64,000 bases of DNA from Ditylenchus dipsaci (lineage: Eukaryota; Nematoda; Chromadorea; Rhabditida; Anguinidae): NCBI GenBank assembly GCA_004194705.1, contig SADC01000066.1, forward strand, positions 62,001 through 126,000. The letters are read 5' to 3'. Positions 32,735 through 43,600 of the stretch are shown here, piece after piece. Under the pieces are notes generated by a model. The model searched no databases, had not been told where the DNA came from, and was given only the letters and a program-made list of their open reading frames with translations. Position numbers and translations under genes: made by a program. Each line of letters begins with the position of its first letter. The first letter of the stretch is position 1.

Positions 32735-35700
32735 CGTCGCTATTGTAATGCAATCCAGCTCATCTTCTGCTGATGTCTTGTTTATCCCAAGTTCAGTGAG
32801 CGTGATCGCCGCATTTTGGACGATGAGCGTGTGGAGCTTTACATGCTGCACACTGAGCCTCTTTTAAATTATGCTTCTCCTGGATTTGCAGCCTTTGCGA
32901 ATCGCTGGACAGATGACATGGTCCTTCATTACATGGTGTCCAAGTAGGTGTTCCATTTAAACCATTTGGCCATATTGAAGAATCGGGCTTTTTTGCATTG
33001 GTCCCCCCTGTTGATTTTTTGTGATTTTTTAGGCTTCCGGCAAGGGTAGGCAGCATATGTTAGGATAGACTCAAACATATTCCTCGGTGTAAGAGAAACA
33101 TGTTTGACTAAGTCGTCACATCCGCTGGCCCATCCTTTCCTGAGCTTTGAGCAGAATACCTCACTTAAAATTTTGAAAAAGTACAATTTGGCAATTTTTC
33201 GTCAAAAAGTTGCCTATCTATCTAGTGCTTTTGTCATGTGCTTTTGAGCATCACAAATAAAAGTTAAAACTTCAATAATAAGAAAAGGATTCGGATCCTG
33301 AAAATTTAAGCCTGGCTTAAAGCCTAACAATACAAATTAAGTGGGGGATCAAGGCAAAAAACTCGGATCAATTATTTTATAAGGCCAAGTATTTTTGTCG
33401 TTGAGTTGAATCAAATACAATGTTTTGAAATATAAAACAGCTCTTTTGCACAATGGGTACCAAAGATTTGCCGTGGTCCCCCCTCTGGTTCTTTACAGTT
33501 TTTGCATTGGTCGCATCTGTTGTTTTTCTAAATCTGTTTTCAAGATGTAACTAATAAGAGTTCATTATTGTAAGCGAGCAGATAGCAAAGAAAAAAGAAA
33601 CAGGCTTGAGGCGACCCGATGGCTCAACTGGTTAGATCGCCGACTTGCAAGGAGGATATCGTGAGGTCGCACTTTTTAACAGGCCTGTCAAAAAGCCGTA
33701 CACGGCCACTGGCGTATGCTTACTTTATGACGATTAAGGTTTCTATAGTAACCATGACCCCTTTATCATCTTAAAACAACTGGGGGACCAAGGCAAAAAC
33801 TGTTAAAAAACAACAGGTACCGAGGCATATTTTTGGTACCCATTGTGCAATAGAGCCAAAACCAAAGCACCCTAAGTGCACCCCCTTCCCAAAGAGTATG
33901 CGTTCTCTAACCATTTTCAGGCTTAGAGAACTAATACTTTTTAAGGAAGGGTGCACTCGGGGTTTTGCGGGCCAAAACTTGTAAAACAACTTATTAAAAT
34001 TTGTGCATATTAACTTAGGTCCAAGTTTGATGCTTTTCGAAAAAATGTTACCAACAACTATCGCTACTTGTACATCATTCGTAATGTTGTAAGTCAATTT
34101 CTCGATTTTTTTTAAATTAAACAGCACGAGCTTTCAAGTGGTTTTCCTTGTCCAACAAAGAAAGAGAAGAGTGGGAGACATATACTCCAACAGCAGCATT
34201 TAAGCCTGAAACATCCAGCAAAACTGAAGATGATTTTGATGGCCGACTAAAACAGATGATATTTAACGGTAACAATACTTTTAGACTCACTAATTTATAC
34301 TCACTCAACTTGAAATCTAAAAATGTCAGTTTGTGTTAGTAGTTCTTCTGATTGGCTACCACCCGATTTCAAAAACATATAAATTGATATGCACAGCGAT
34401 TTGCGAAATTTGAATTAGCGCGGAATCACTCAGATTATTTTAATAATGCTTTCTAATTATTTTCAAAGACAGCCTTAAACATTGTCCTCAAGCATATTTG
34501 AGTCCGTCCTGATGCTATTTGGAATAATGGGGATTTTCAACATAATGATACAGTCTACTCTCGATATAGTGTAGGTGCAAAAAGTTCGTTCCCACCTAGG
34601 GTCCGACACTTTTGACTTCTATTTTTGAAAACTTTCACCCAATCTGATTGGTCAGTCTAACCGGAAATATTGTAAGGATTCCGATTTTTTTGATCGTTTG
34701 TTTAAATAGCAACAGTTTTGACGAAAAGACCCGCATTTCTCGGTATACAGGATGTCCAATAAAAACTGCACCATTATTTGAATTCTCGCCCTTTTACATT
34801 TCCTATTAATATTAAACCAATCTTTTAATCACAAATGGTCGGGTTAATATGTTCTCTTTGTTAATTTAATATTTTCTCATCATCTTAGCTATAACTGGTT
34901 CAAATTTGTTGGCTGAAACATCAAAAACAATTTTTTGTGGTTTCACCGGTCCGCGGAAGCCCTTGACAGACCTCAGAAAATGGTGCAGTTTTTACTGGAC
35001 ACCCTGTAGTATGGTCTTTTTTGAAAAAATATGGCTGCCTTATATCAAGAGACGTGTTTCTTTTCGTCAAAACTATTGCTATTTAAAAAAAACGAAATCC
35101 TTTCGATGTTTCTGATAAGACTGCCGAATAAAATTTGGTAAAAGTTCATAATAATAGAAGTAAAAAAGTGTCGTACATTAGATGGGAACGAATTTTTCGC
35201 ACCTACACTATATCGAGAGTACGCTGAACATAGTGAAAGGTCCAACCTTTCGATAAAAAATAAAAATCTAGAATCGACTTATGTGACAAGGCTAATTTCT
35301 ACACATTTGTAGGTGTGTTTTAGAAAACCTGAACAATTGAAAAGCAAAAAGCATTGTATATATCATTTTTACAAAATGCTTATATTATTAAAATAAGCCA
35401 ATATTAGTACAAAAGCTGTTTAGATATCTTCAAAAGCTCGAACATCTATGAAGAATGGTTGGAGCGCAAAAAATATTTTGAGCACAATTTTGTGAACAAG
35501 ATGAAAATCCATTCCAGTTCTCTACTCAGTTGACCATAGATGTAAATTATTCGGCAGAAGCTACATCTCCGCACGCGGTCAGCCTGCTGAAAGTATTTCT
35601 AAATATGGATATTTTCGTTACCTCACTTATCAAAAGTGACCGTCAAAAGGCTGTGGAGCTGATCAAACAGGCTGTCAACTATCTGCCTTGTCAAAGTAAA

Positions 35701-36878
35701 ATTTTAACAATCTTTGCCGAGTGGCTTTGCTAAATTTTTAAAAACTTTATAATTTTAGCTGATCAATTTCTGACTGCTTTACTTACGCGACTTTTGCCGA
35801 GATCGTCTGAAAGCAGGTCGCTAAACTTATAATATTCATCAGAGAAGAAAAAGAATATAACCAACAGCGTTTGAAATGTAATGTTTTTTGAAAAAAACTG
35901 CTAGATCGTGTCAAAAGTTCATACCATTTTATCACAATAAATATTTGTGGCATTGTGTTTTTAGCATACCGTATATTCTCTATTAATCCCCATGGGGGAT
36001 TATTTTTCAACCCTCGAAAAATCCGGAAATTTCATCAAAAATGGCCTAAACTCTGAAATCCTAGTCAAAAAAATGGGGGTGGGGGATTATCAGAGAGTGT
36101 GGGATAATAGAGAATATACGGTAGATTTTTTGATAATTTCCAAAACTTGACCACTAATTTTCTAGCTGAGAAACTTGGCTACAAAAACAGTGGTCAACTT
36201 TTAAAAAATTATTTAAAAATCTATGTCAAAAACACAGCGCCATGAATTTATATTATAAAAAAAAGACGGACATAGGACAGTTGGCATCTATGCTTAGTGT
36301 CCGCTTAGTTTTGTTTTGATGACAATACTGATTTTTGAGCAATTTTTTTTTCTGAGCCATCTTAGTAGCTAAAGTTTCCTAACATGAAGCAGAATTTCAA
36401 AAAAATACTTGGTTTTTGAGCTATTTGCGAAATTTCAAAAATGGACAGTATTTACCTGTATTTTCCAACTTTAGCTCATATCTCAACAATCAAGCATCTT
36501 TTTAAAATTCTATTCCGTAGTTCGGATCGCAGAGGAAATTTTCAAATACTATGGCGGCTTAGAATAAAAAAATTACTCAAAAATAGGTATTATCATCAAA
36601 ATATAACTCAGTACACAGTTCGCATCGATGCCAACTGCCCTTTTATCACTTTTGACACGACCCCATAATTTTGAAAAAACCAAATGAGCTATTTTTTAGC
36701 AAGCAAGCTGAATTATCAGGAACTAGCCTTCTTCCCACTGACCATTTTGGAACAGCTTTTGCTATCCAATCAAGAATTGCTGACTTCAGAAGCGATTGAT
36801 TTCGAGAGCAGATCATTGAACTGGGGTCATGGACTTTGTGCTTATCTGCTTGTCTCACTTCACTCGTCAAAAAGCTAA
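32735..36878 (+). CDS. Probable upstream exons of the BIRC6-like gene
   Basis: Exons proposed from splice sites and phase: 32735-32943 (with a TGA at 32771; reads FSERDRRILDDERVELYMLH), 34019-34088 (SKFDAFRKNVTNNYRYLYII), 34125-34268 (KWFSLSNKEREEWETYTPTA), 35424-35695 and 36700 to about 36860 (FFPLTILEQLLLSNQELLTS). The last three join in phase (N/DIFKSSNIYEEW and CQ/TSKLNYQEL). A T-run loss near 35490 breaks YFEHNF/EQDENPF. Same strand and spacing as the BIRC6 exons that follow, but I do not recognise these segments, so membership in that gene is inference; the first two exons could belong to another gene. Confidence 0.45.
32990..33362. mobile_element. Palindromic element F5 (GGTCCCCCCTGTTGATTTTT arms)
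   Basis: Left: TTGGTCCCCCCTGTTGATTT, then GGCAAGGGTAGGCAGCATATGTTAGGATAG. Right: complements including GGGGGATCAAGGC. Related copies: 42008-42222, 55560-55690, 59020-59178, 59190-59790 and the core only at 61990-62120. Confidence 0.7.
33470..33806. repeat. F5-related palindrome enclosing a tRNA-like segment
   Basis: Left GGTCCCCCCTCTGGTTCTTT, right CAACTGGGGGACCAAGGC. At 33612-33672 CGATGGCTCAACTGGTTAGA and GCCGACTTGCAAG resemble the D and anticodon arms of a tRNA (anticodon TGC in the loop), but the T arm is degenerate (GAGGTCGCACTTTTT). Probably a tRNA pseudogene or SINE head. Confidence 0.5.
34551..35226. mobile_element. pogo-like MITE (CAGTCTACTCTCGATATAGTG) with nested mariner MITE
   Basis: Ends CAGTCTACTCTCGATATAGTG and CACTATATCGAGAGTACGCTG; TA precedes the left end. 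Inner arms share TTCGTTCCCACCTAGGGTCC with the elements at 13976 and 38608. Interrupted at 34748-35006. Confidence 0.75.
34748..35006. mobile_element. mariner-like MITE, TA duplication
   Basis: Ends CAGGATGTCCAATAAAAACT and complement-type ...TTTTTACTGGACACCCTG, with the inverted match continuing through GCACCATT. TA at 34746-34747 and 35007-35008. 259 bp, non-coding. Confidence 0.85.
35969..36121. mobile_element. 153-bp MITE, CCGTATA/CCGTATT type, TA duplication
   Basis: TA at 35967-35968 and 36122-36123, ends CCGTATATTCTCTATTAATC and complement. Contains GGGGGATTATTTTTCAACCC, a phrase shared with 46400, 43690 and 50650. Confidence 0.8.
36255..36648. repeat. Palindromic repeat related to 11440-11725
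   Basis: Left GGACAGTTGGCATCTATG, right ACAGTTCGCATCGATGCCAACTG; the arms also share CTCATATCTCAACAATC-like and TTTTTGAG motifs. Non-coding. Confidence 0.55.
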
Positions 36879-37662
36879 TTCTCAGAGCTTAGAAACTCGC
36901 GTTTGCCTTTGCCAGCTTATAGTGTGAGACTTTGAAGTATAATATACGCTCTCGCCCACTATTTAGACTTCGACTTAGGTTTAGGCTTCCTGGTTTAGTG
37001 GACTGGCCATTACTGATATCAGCTTTTTTCAAATTCGATAATGGTGGTTCGAGGTAGCCCTATAAATTATTGGTGGGCGGTTGTAGGCTTATCACACTAG
37101 TTTCTAAGGTGTGTTAAACCAGCATCGTATTTTTCAATATTAGTTACGTGGAGTAATTAGTTCGAGTTTTTTGGGATTTGGAATTTGAGATTGAGATTTT
37201 TTTGCAATTTGCAATTAAGATTTCCGAAGCTTGTGGAATTTGAATTCCTGGAATCTTGGGAATCCCAGAAATTCCATTGAAATTGGGATTTAATAAATTA
37301 AAAATTAAATATGAAGATTGAGGTCTTTGTGCCAGTGAGATTTAAAACAGTGATTCCCGAAAATTCCGGCATTCCAATCTAACTGCCCATCCTACTCAAG
37401 ATCGAAAAATATTTGGTTCGAGTTTTAAATCTGAAAAATGGTATCAGGCTGTCTTCATCGTCCTCCATGGCCACACCAGCTAATGGTGATTATGAAAAGG
37501 CAAAAAACAGATTTGCAAAATATTTTTTTGAGCTGAGATTCAGGGTGCCTATGGAGGGTATCTATTAGATAGGACGTTATTATCAGCGAGGGTATAGGTG
37601 TTAGAAAAAATACGGTTAATTTTAAAAAGGTAATATTGGAAAATAAAAATTTGCTTTTTCAG

Positions 37663-40600
37663 TTGAGATTCTCGGCTGAAAAATCCAAACCAAAAGAGGC
37701 AAAAGTGGAAACTAAGCCAGATGACAAAAGCACTCAAAATAGCTTTGTCGACACAGGCAGCAAAACTTCAAAGTGGGCTAAAGGGACAGGTTATGGATCT
37801 GGTTATGCAAACACAGACCTGGATGAGAAGTGGAGCTTTTCGGACAGACAACGCAAAACCCAATACGATGGCGACAATGTGTCTCTACTACTAAATGTAA
37901 GTCAATAAAAGTTGAAGACATTGAAATGTCTAATGACTAATTGTGCCATAAATTCTTCCAGTCAAATATTTGACTTATTTTGAAATTCAGATCATCAAAA
38001 TCTTCGTGGAGTCATGTCCAGACGAGAAGGTGGTAGCCAAAGCAATGTCGGAATTGAGTTTGGACAGCAAAGATAGAGATGTCAGCAAAGAGAGTCAAAT
38101 CACTACCACCACAAAATATTTTGCTCTTCTTTTGCATAGATCGTGTCTGTGCAGCACTCTTTCTACATATCTGATGTGTGATTCTTGTAAGTTAATTTTT
38201 TAATTAGCGCCGTGTTCTCTCTAATAGAAGCGCACCACCACCCCAAGTCAACCTTCGGCTAAAGTTTGTTTTGAGCTCTACAAAGCATCGTATCAACTTA
38301 CATAATAATTTAATGGCTTAAATGGGTGGAATATTAAAATTAATATTTTTTTTTTTGAAAAAATCATGTACAGTCAAACCCCGATCTCATGAACCTCCTA
38401 AGGATCGGCAAAAATATTTCTTGAATCGAGGAGTTTCCTTAAATTGAAGTTAGCCTGCATTATATTTGATGTTACTTCTAGATAAAACTATTAAAATGAA
38501 TGAAAAAACTCCACCGATCATAAAAAGCTATTTTTAATTAGGTGATTGATAGAATGAATGCAATAACTGGAGGGGACAAAATGTCTTTGATTTTCACAAC
38601 TCGTTTACAGTCAAGTGCCAATAACTTGACACCCCTTCGAGTTCGTTCCCACCTAGGGTCCGACACTTTTTTTACCCTAATTCTTATGATATGACAGTAT
38701 GGTGCCAAAGATCGTGAGGATTCCGATTTTACCAGTCATTTTTTAAAAACCCTCAAATTTTGACACTTAAAAAAAGAAATTCCTATAACAAGACAATCTT
38801 TTTATAAATAGCATGTCAGCTTATCAGAATTTCGTTTTTTAAAGGACCATACTTGTTGATGACCATGCGAATTTGGAAAATTCAAATGCGCGCGGGACAC
38901 TTTTTTTTATGCCGAAATTATTTTTTTAAATCATTTAGATGTATTTAGAATTAAATGATCAAAAATAATATAGCAGACACGGGGATCGAACCTGAGACCG
39001 ATATTCAGCGCAATACGCTGCTATGGAGACAGGTCAGTTCGCCCCGTTTTTTTTCAAAATTTTTGATACTTTTTGCAATAAAAGTATTTTTTTATGGGAA
39101 AAACTTTTTTCTGGGGACTCCCAGTAGCTGAAATTTCCTCAGAGATCAGAATCAGAAAACAGAATTTGACGCTACTGGCTTATACCCCCCCCCCAAAAAA
39201 GCTACTTTCTTATACCCCCCCCCAAAAATCGGACCTACTGTCATATACCCCCCCCCCCCCAAAAACCGACTTTTTAGGAGTGTCTAAAAACCATTTTTAT
39301 GCAATAATTTCGCCATGAAGGGACCAGAAAAGCAGTTTAAAAGGGATTATGGGCTGTATTGGGAGGGGAAGGAATAATACAGGGGCCACTTTTTTTAGCT
39401 GCTTTACCATGTTTTTCAACTCGGGCCGTGGCAAAAATAGACTCTATATGCATTTTATGATCAAGTGTACTTCTCGGAATCATGTCTAAGGTAAGTGCGT
39501 GCGCGCATCTATGACTCTCAAGCCCCCTGCGCCCCCTTCGGGGGCGCAGGGGGCTTGGGGGCTTGGAGTTGAGATGCGCACACCCACATACCTTAGACAC
39601 AAATCACTCGAAAGCGACTCTGGATGCATGAAAAAACATGCATACCAGAGTTATTTATGCGGTAGGCCCCAGTATTCAAAACTATGTTCAACATCTTTGA
39701 TTTTGCGACCGAAAAGGGTTTACCCCCTCATCAGGCCTGGGGCTACGAGCCAGAGGCTCAGCCGTCCAAAATTTACACGACAACCATCGAGACCCACCCG
39801 GCTGATCGGTCCGATCATTTCGAGTCCTTATACTTTTACGTGCACCACAAGTGGCTGGGTTTGAAAGTGACTTCAACGCTAAGAGAATTAATACTCTTTG
39901 GTACTTATAGGCACTATAGAAGTGGCCCCTGTTTTGTCCCTTCCCCTCCCAATACAGCCCTTGAACCCTATTTTAATTGCTTTTCTGGACCTTTTATGGC
40001 GAAATTATTGCTTAAAAATATGTTTTGACCACTCCCAAAAATCTTGATTTTGGGGGGGGGGTATAAGCCAGTAGGTCCGAGGATTGGGGGGGGGGTATAA
40101 GAAAGTAGCTGTTTTTGGGGGGGGGGGTATAAGCCAGTAGCGCCCAGAATTTCAAAAAAATTCTCGGTTTCTGAGATATAACCCAAAGTTAGATGGTCGT
40201 CATTTGGAAATGAAGAAGAAAGAATTATTTTGAAATTCTGTTTTCTGATTCTGATCTCTGAGGAAATTTCAGCTACTAGGAGTCCCCAGAAAAAAGTTTT
40301 TCCCATAAAAAAATACTTTTATTGCAAAAAGTATCAAAAATTTTGAAAAAAAACGGGGCGAACTGACCGCACACCCGCTGCTATACCACTGAGCTACATG
40401 GGTCACTTACGTAGATTATGTTATTTATTATTATATTCCAAGAACACATAATTCAAAAACTATTTTTTGGAATAAAAAAAGTGTCCCGCGCGCATTTGAA
40501 TTTGCCAAATTCCCATTGTCATCAACAAGTATGGTCCTTTAAGTGTCAAAATTCAAGCCCTTTTTAAAACGACCGTTAAAATAGGAATCCTTACGATATT

Positions 40601-43600
40601 TGGCACCAGACTGTCATTTCATAATTTCTAAAAGACTTAGAAATTTGGGTAAAAAAGCGTCGGACCCTAGGTGGCAACGAACTCGAGGGGTGTCGGGTTA
40701 CCGGCACTCGACTGTATTTACATTATTGAGCTGAAAAAAAGATAGGGAAAAATTACCGTTAATTCTCCAAAAGCACACCTGGGTCGTATGTTTTCCGGAA
40801 AATTCCGGAAATCTTAAGAATGCAACCTTCTCGCAAAAAAACACCAGATAAATTTTTTGAAAAATATGATTTACAAACATATTCTAGTGCTGGAAATACA
40901 TCGCAATCTAAAAGACTTTGCCACAGCTTTCCAACTTCTCAAAGTTATATGCACTGCGCCGCCAATCCGAATGTCTGCGTCAATTTTAGAAGAAGATATT
41001 GGTGATGGAAACGAAGAAATAGACGAGCCGGCTGAAATCAAACCTGAAAGCAGCAAACTGTTTTACCTGATCGATGTGGTCTTCAGCTCTACTGATGGAA
41101 AGTCCCAGAAGAAAAAGTTGTTGCAAATGCTTAACGGCTTCAGCAGCACTCTAGGCCAATATTTGCAGACTGTTCAGGCTGCGAAAGGTGCTAGCAGCAG
41201 GTTAAATTATTAATCGAATTTTCGGCGCTAGTAGCGAATACCCCCCCCCCCAAGCATCCGACCTTTAAAAATTGCTGTAACTACCCTTGCAAACAACAAG
41301 TTTAGGCTTAGCCCTTAGGCTTGGGGGTAGGCCAGCGTACGGAAGTTGTGACTAATGAAGAGTTTGCGCACATTTTCCGGGGTCTGGGACATAAATTTGG
41401 GTACTTTTTACTAAATCAAAAAAGGTGAAAATCGTTAGGGGGTGGGGGTATTCGCTACTAGGGTAGAATTTTCTTATTTCAATCTCTTAATAGTTTTTTT
41501 GTTTTAGCTACTTGAGCAAGCTAAATCCTTTCGGCAGGTCTAGCAGTGAGGCTGACAACATTTTGGATGATGATGAAAAGGCCTTAAAGCATATTCATGG
41601 CATGTGCCTAGAGGTTGCTCAGATGGTAGAAAAAGGTATGGTGGCAAATTTTTAAAAGATTTCAGGCAAAAATCTCGCTTATAATATAATTTTTGTGATT
41701 TTGAGAAATCTTGTTCTGCACGCAAAATAGTGTTTTCTGAACTTTTATGGAACTAATTTCGTCAGGGATTAAAATAGTTTATACAGTAATTTACTGATAT
41801 CAATTTTTTAGCAGAAACAAAAAACTAGCCACGTAAAGCTTCAGAAATTTCAGCTCTTCCGATTATATTATATCTATCATATTATATATTATATTATATT
41901 ATATTTTTTGTAAGAAATATCGGCTTTATATGTCTTCGAGGGTACCCCGAAAAAATATTCCTTGGTCCGTTCTTTTGTTCTTTTTTCGCAAAAAAATAAA
42001 AAAAGTGCTTGGTCCCCCCTGTTGTTTTTTGGCACAAATTTTTTATCTTGAAATATTGTTATTTTTAGGCTTAGGTAAGGGTAAGCTAGCTTATGTTTAG
42101 ACACACTCAAACACGCTTTTTGAAGCTTAAAGAAGTGGGAATAACATGTTTGAGATCGTATCAACATACGCTGACCTACCCTTGCCTAAGCCTAAACAGC
42201 TTAGGAGATCAATGCAAAAAATTTCCACACTTTATACCAAAAAAATCTCTTTCGCGTAAAAAAATGAATATAAGAAAAGATTTATCGTAAAAAATAGAGG
42301 TTAAGTAAGTTATCAAGGCATATTTTTGGGTACCAAGGCATATCTGGAACACATATGTCCATGAGCCGTGAAAACAATTACCGCATCTCCTAACCACCGT
42401 TCGGATTTTAGAAATAGCAGCTGTTATTGATGAGAACAACGAGTTCAATGGAAAGGAGTTGGAAAAGGACGAATCCACGAAATACTGCGAAACTCTCAAA
42501 GATCTCCAATTCGGTAACTGAGCATTTGCCAGTAGTGTGAAAAAATAACATATTTGCTTGTTTAGAAATGATTCCTTTTGGTTCAAGCATTGGTTTTTAC
42601 TTTACTGGCATCTTGAGTTTTGGCAGTAATTATGGAAAGAGTACTAAAAGAATCGCCCAAGAAGTCTTTTCTCTTCGCTCATCATTGCCCCTTTCCTTGA
42701 GCAGTTCTGTGTTTGTTAGAGTTTCTGAGGAGCGGATGGATAACCTCAAGGTTAGTTTTAACTTATAGAAAAAGTCAAAACTAGAAATTTTTTCTGTGTG
42801 GAAAGTTATCCGTAAAACTTCGGTTGGCAATGAGAAATGGACGACTATAGATTCTTGTCAGTTTATAACGAAACTTTTGGAAAGTTTTATTGAAAAACAT
42901 CCATATTATATAGAAGAGTTCCTTGTAAGTCATCCCTACCAAAATCTTATCTTGAATCTGAATCCGTTGAGATCAGATCAAAATAATCTCAATAAGCTGA
43001 GATATAGCTACTTTGACTAAACAAGTCAGAAAAGTCGCACCCCTGGCCTACTGAGATGGATATCTCAGCTCATAGCAATTATTTTGTTTTGATCTCGACG
43101 GGTTCGGAATTCAAAATAAGATTTTGGGTGACTTTCTAGGAACTTTTCCATATGAAATTGATGTTTTTCAATAAAAATTTCAAAAAGTTGCCGTCATAAA
43201 GTGTCACGAATCGATATTTTGCCAAGAGAAATCAAACGGAAATTACAAAGAATCACATTTGTGATCACACTCACTGTATTCGATAACTGTATAATTTTTG
43301 ATAACTGTATAATTTTTTCTTTTTATTCTACAGTGAAATACAACTGTGAATACAACCAACATACAAAACTGCAGAACTTGTCGTATATCACCGTTTTTTT
43401 CTTCTAATCCTCCTAGGCACCTCACCCTAGTGTAAACGTTTTGCAAACCTGCTTTTTGCGTTTCCTGAACTCCACGAGCTCTACCTTTGTTTTGTTTTGC
43501 TTTTGATTGCTCTTTTTAGATTTTTACACTATTCAAATTTTTCGAAAAAAGGCAGCCCGTCGCTTTATCAAAGGAAATAGGGTACCGTATTCTGTCTGAT

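Larger units (their letters stand above)
38608..40714. mobile_element. pogo-like element (CAGTCAAGTGCC), TA duplication, in BIRC6-like intron
   Basis: TA at 38606-38607 and 40715-40716. Arms share CTTCGAGTTCGTTCCCACC, GGGTCCGACAC and GAGGATTCCGATTTTA. The native element would be about 400 bp; foldback F3 (38838-40542) is inserted in its centre. Confidence 0.75.

Noticed and set aside
33612..33672. Functional tRNA gene
   Set aside because: D and anticodon arms are recognisable but the T arm and acceptor pairing fail, so it is listed only as tRNA-like.
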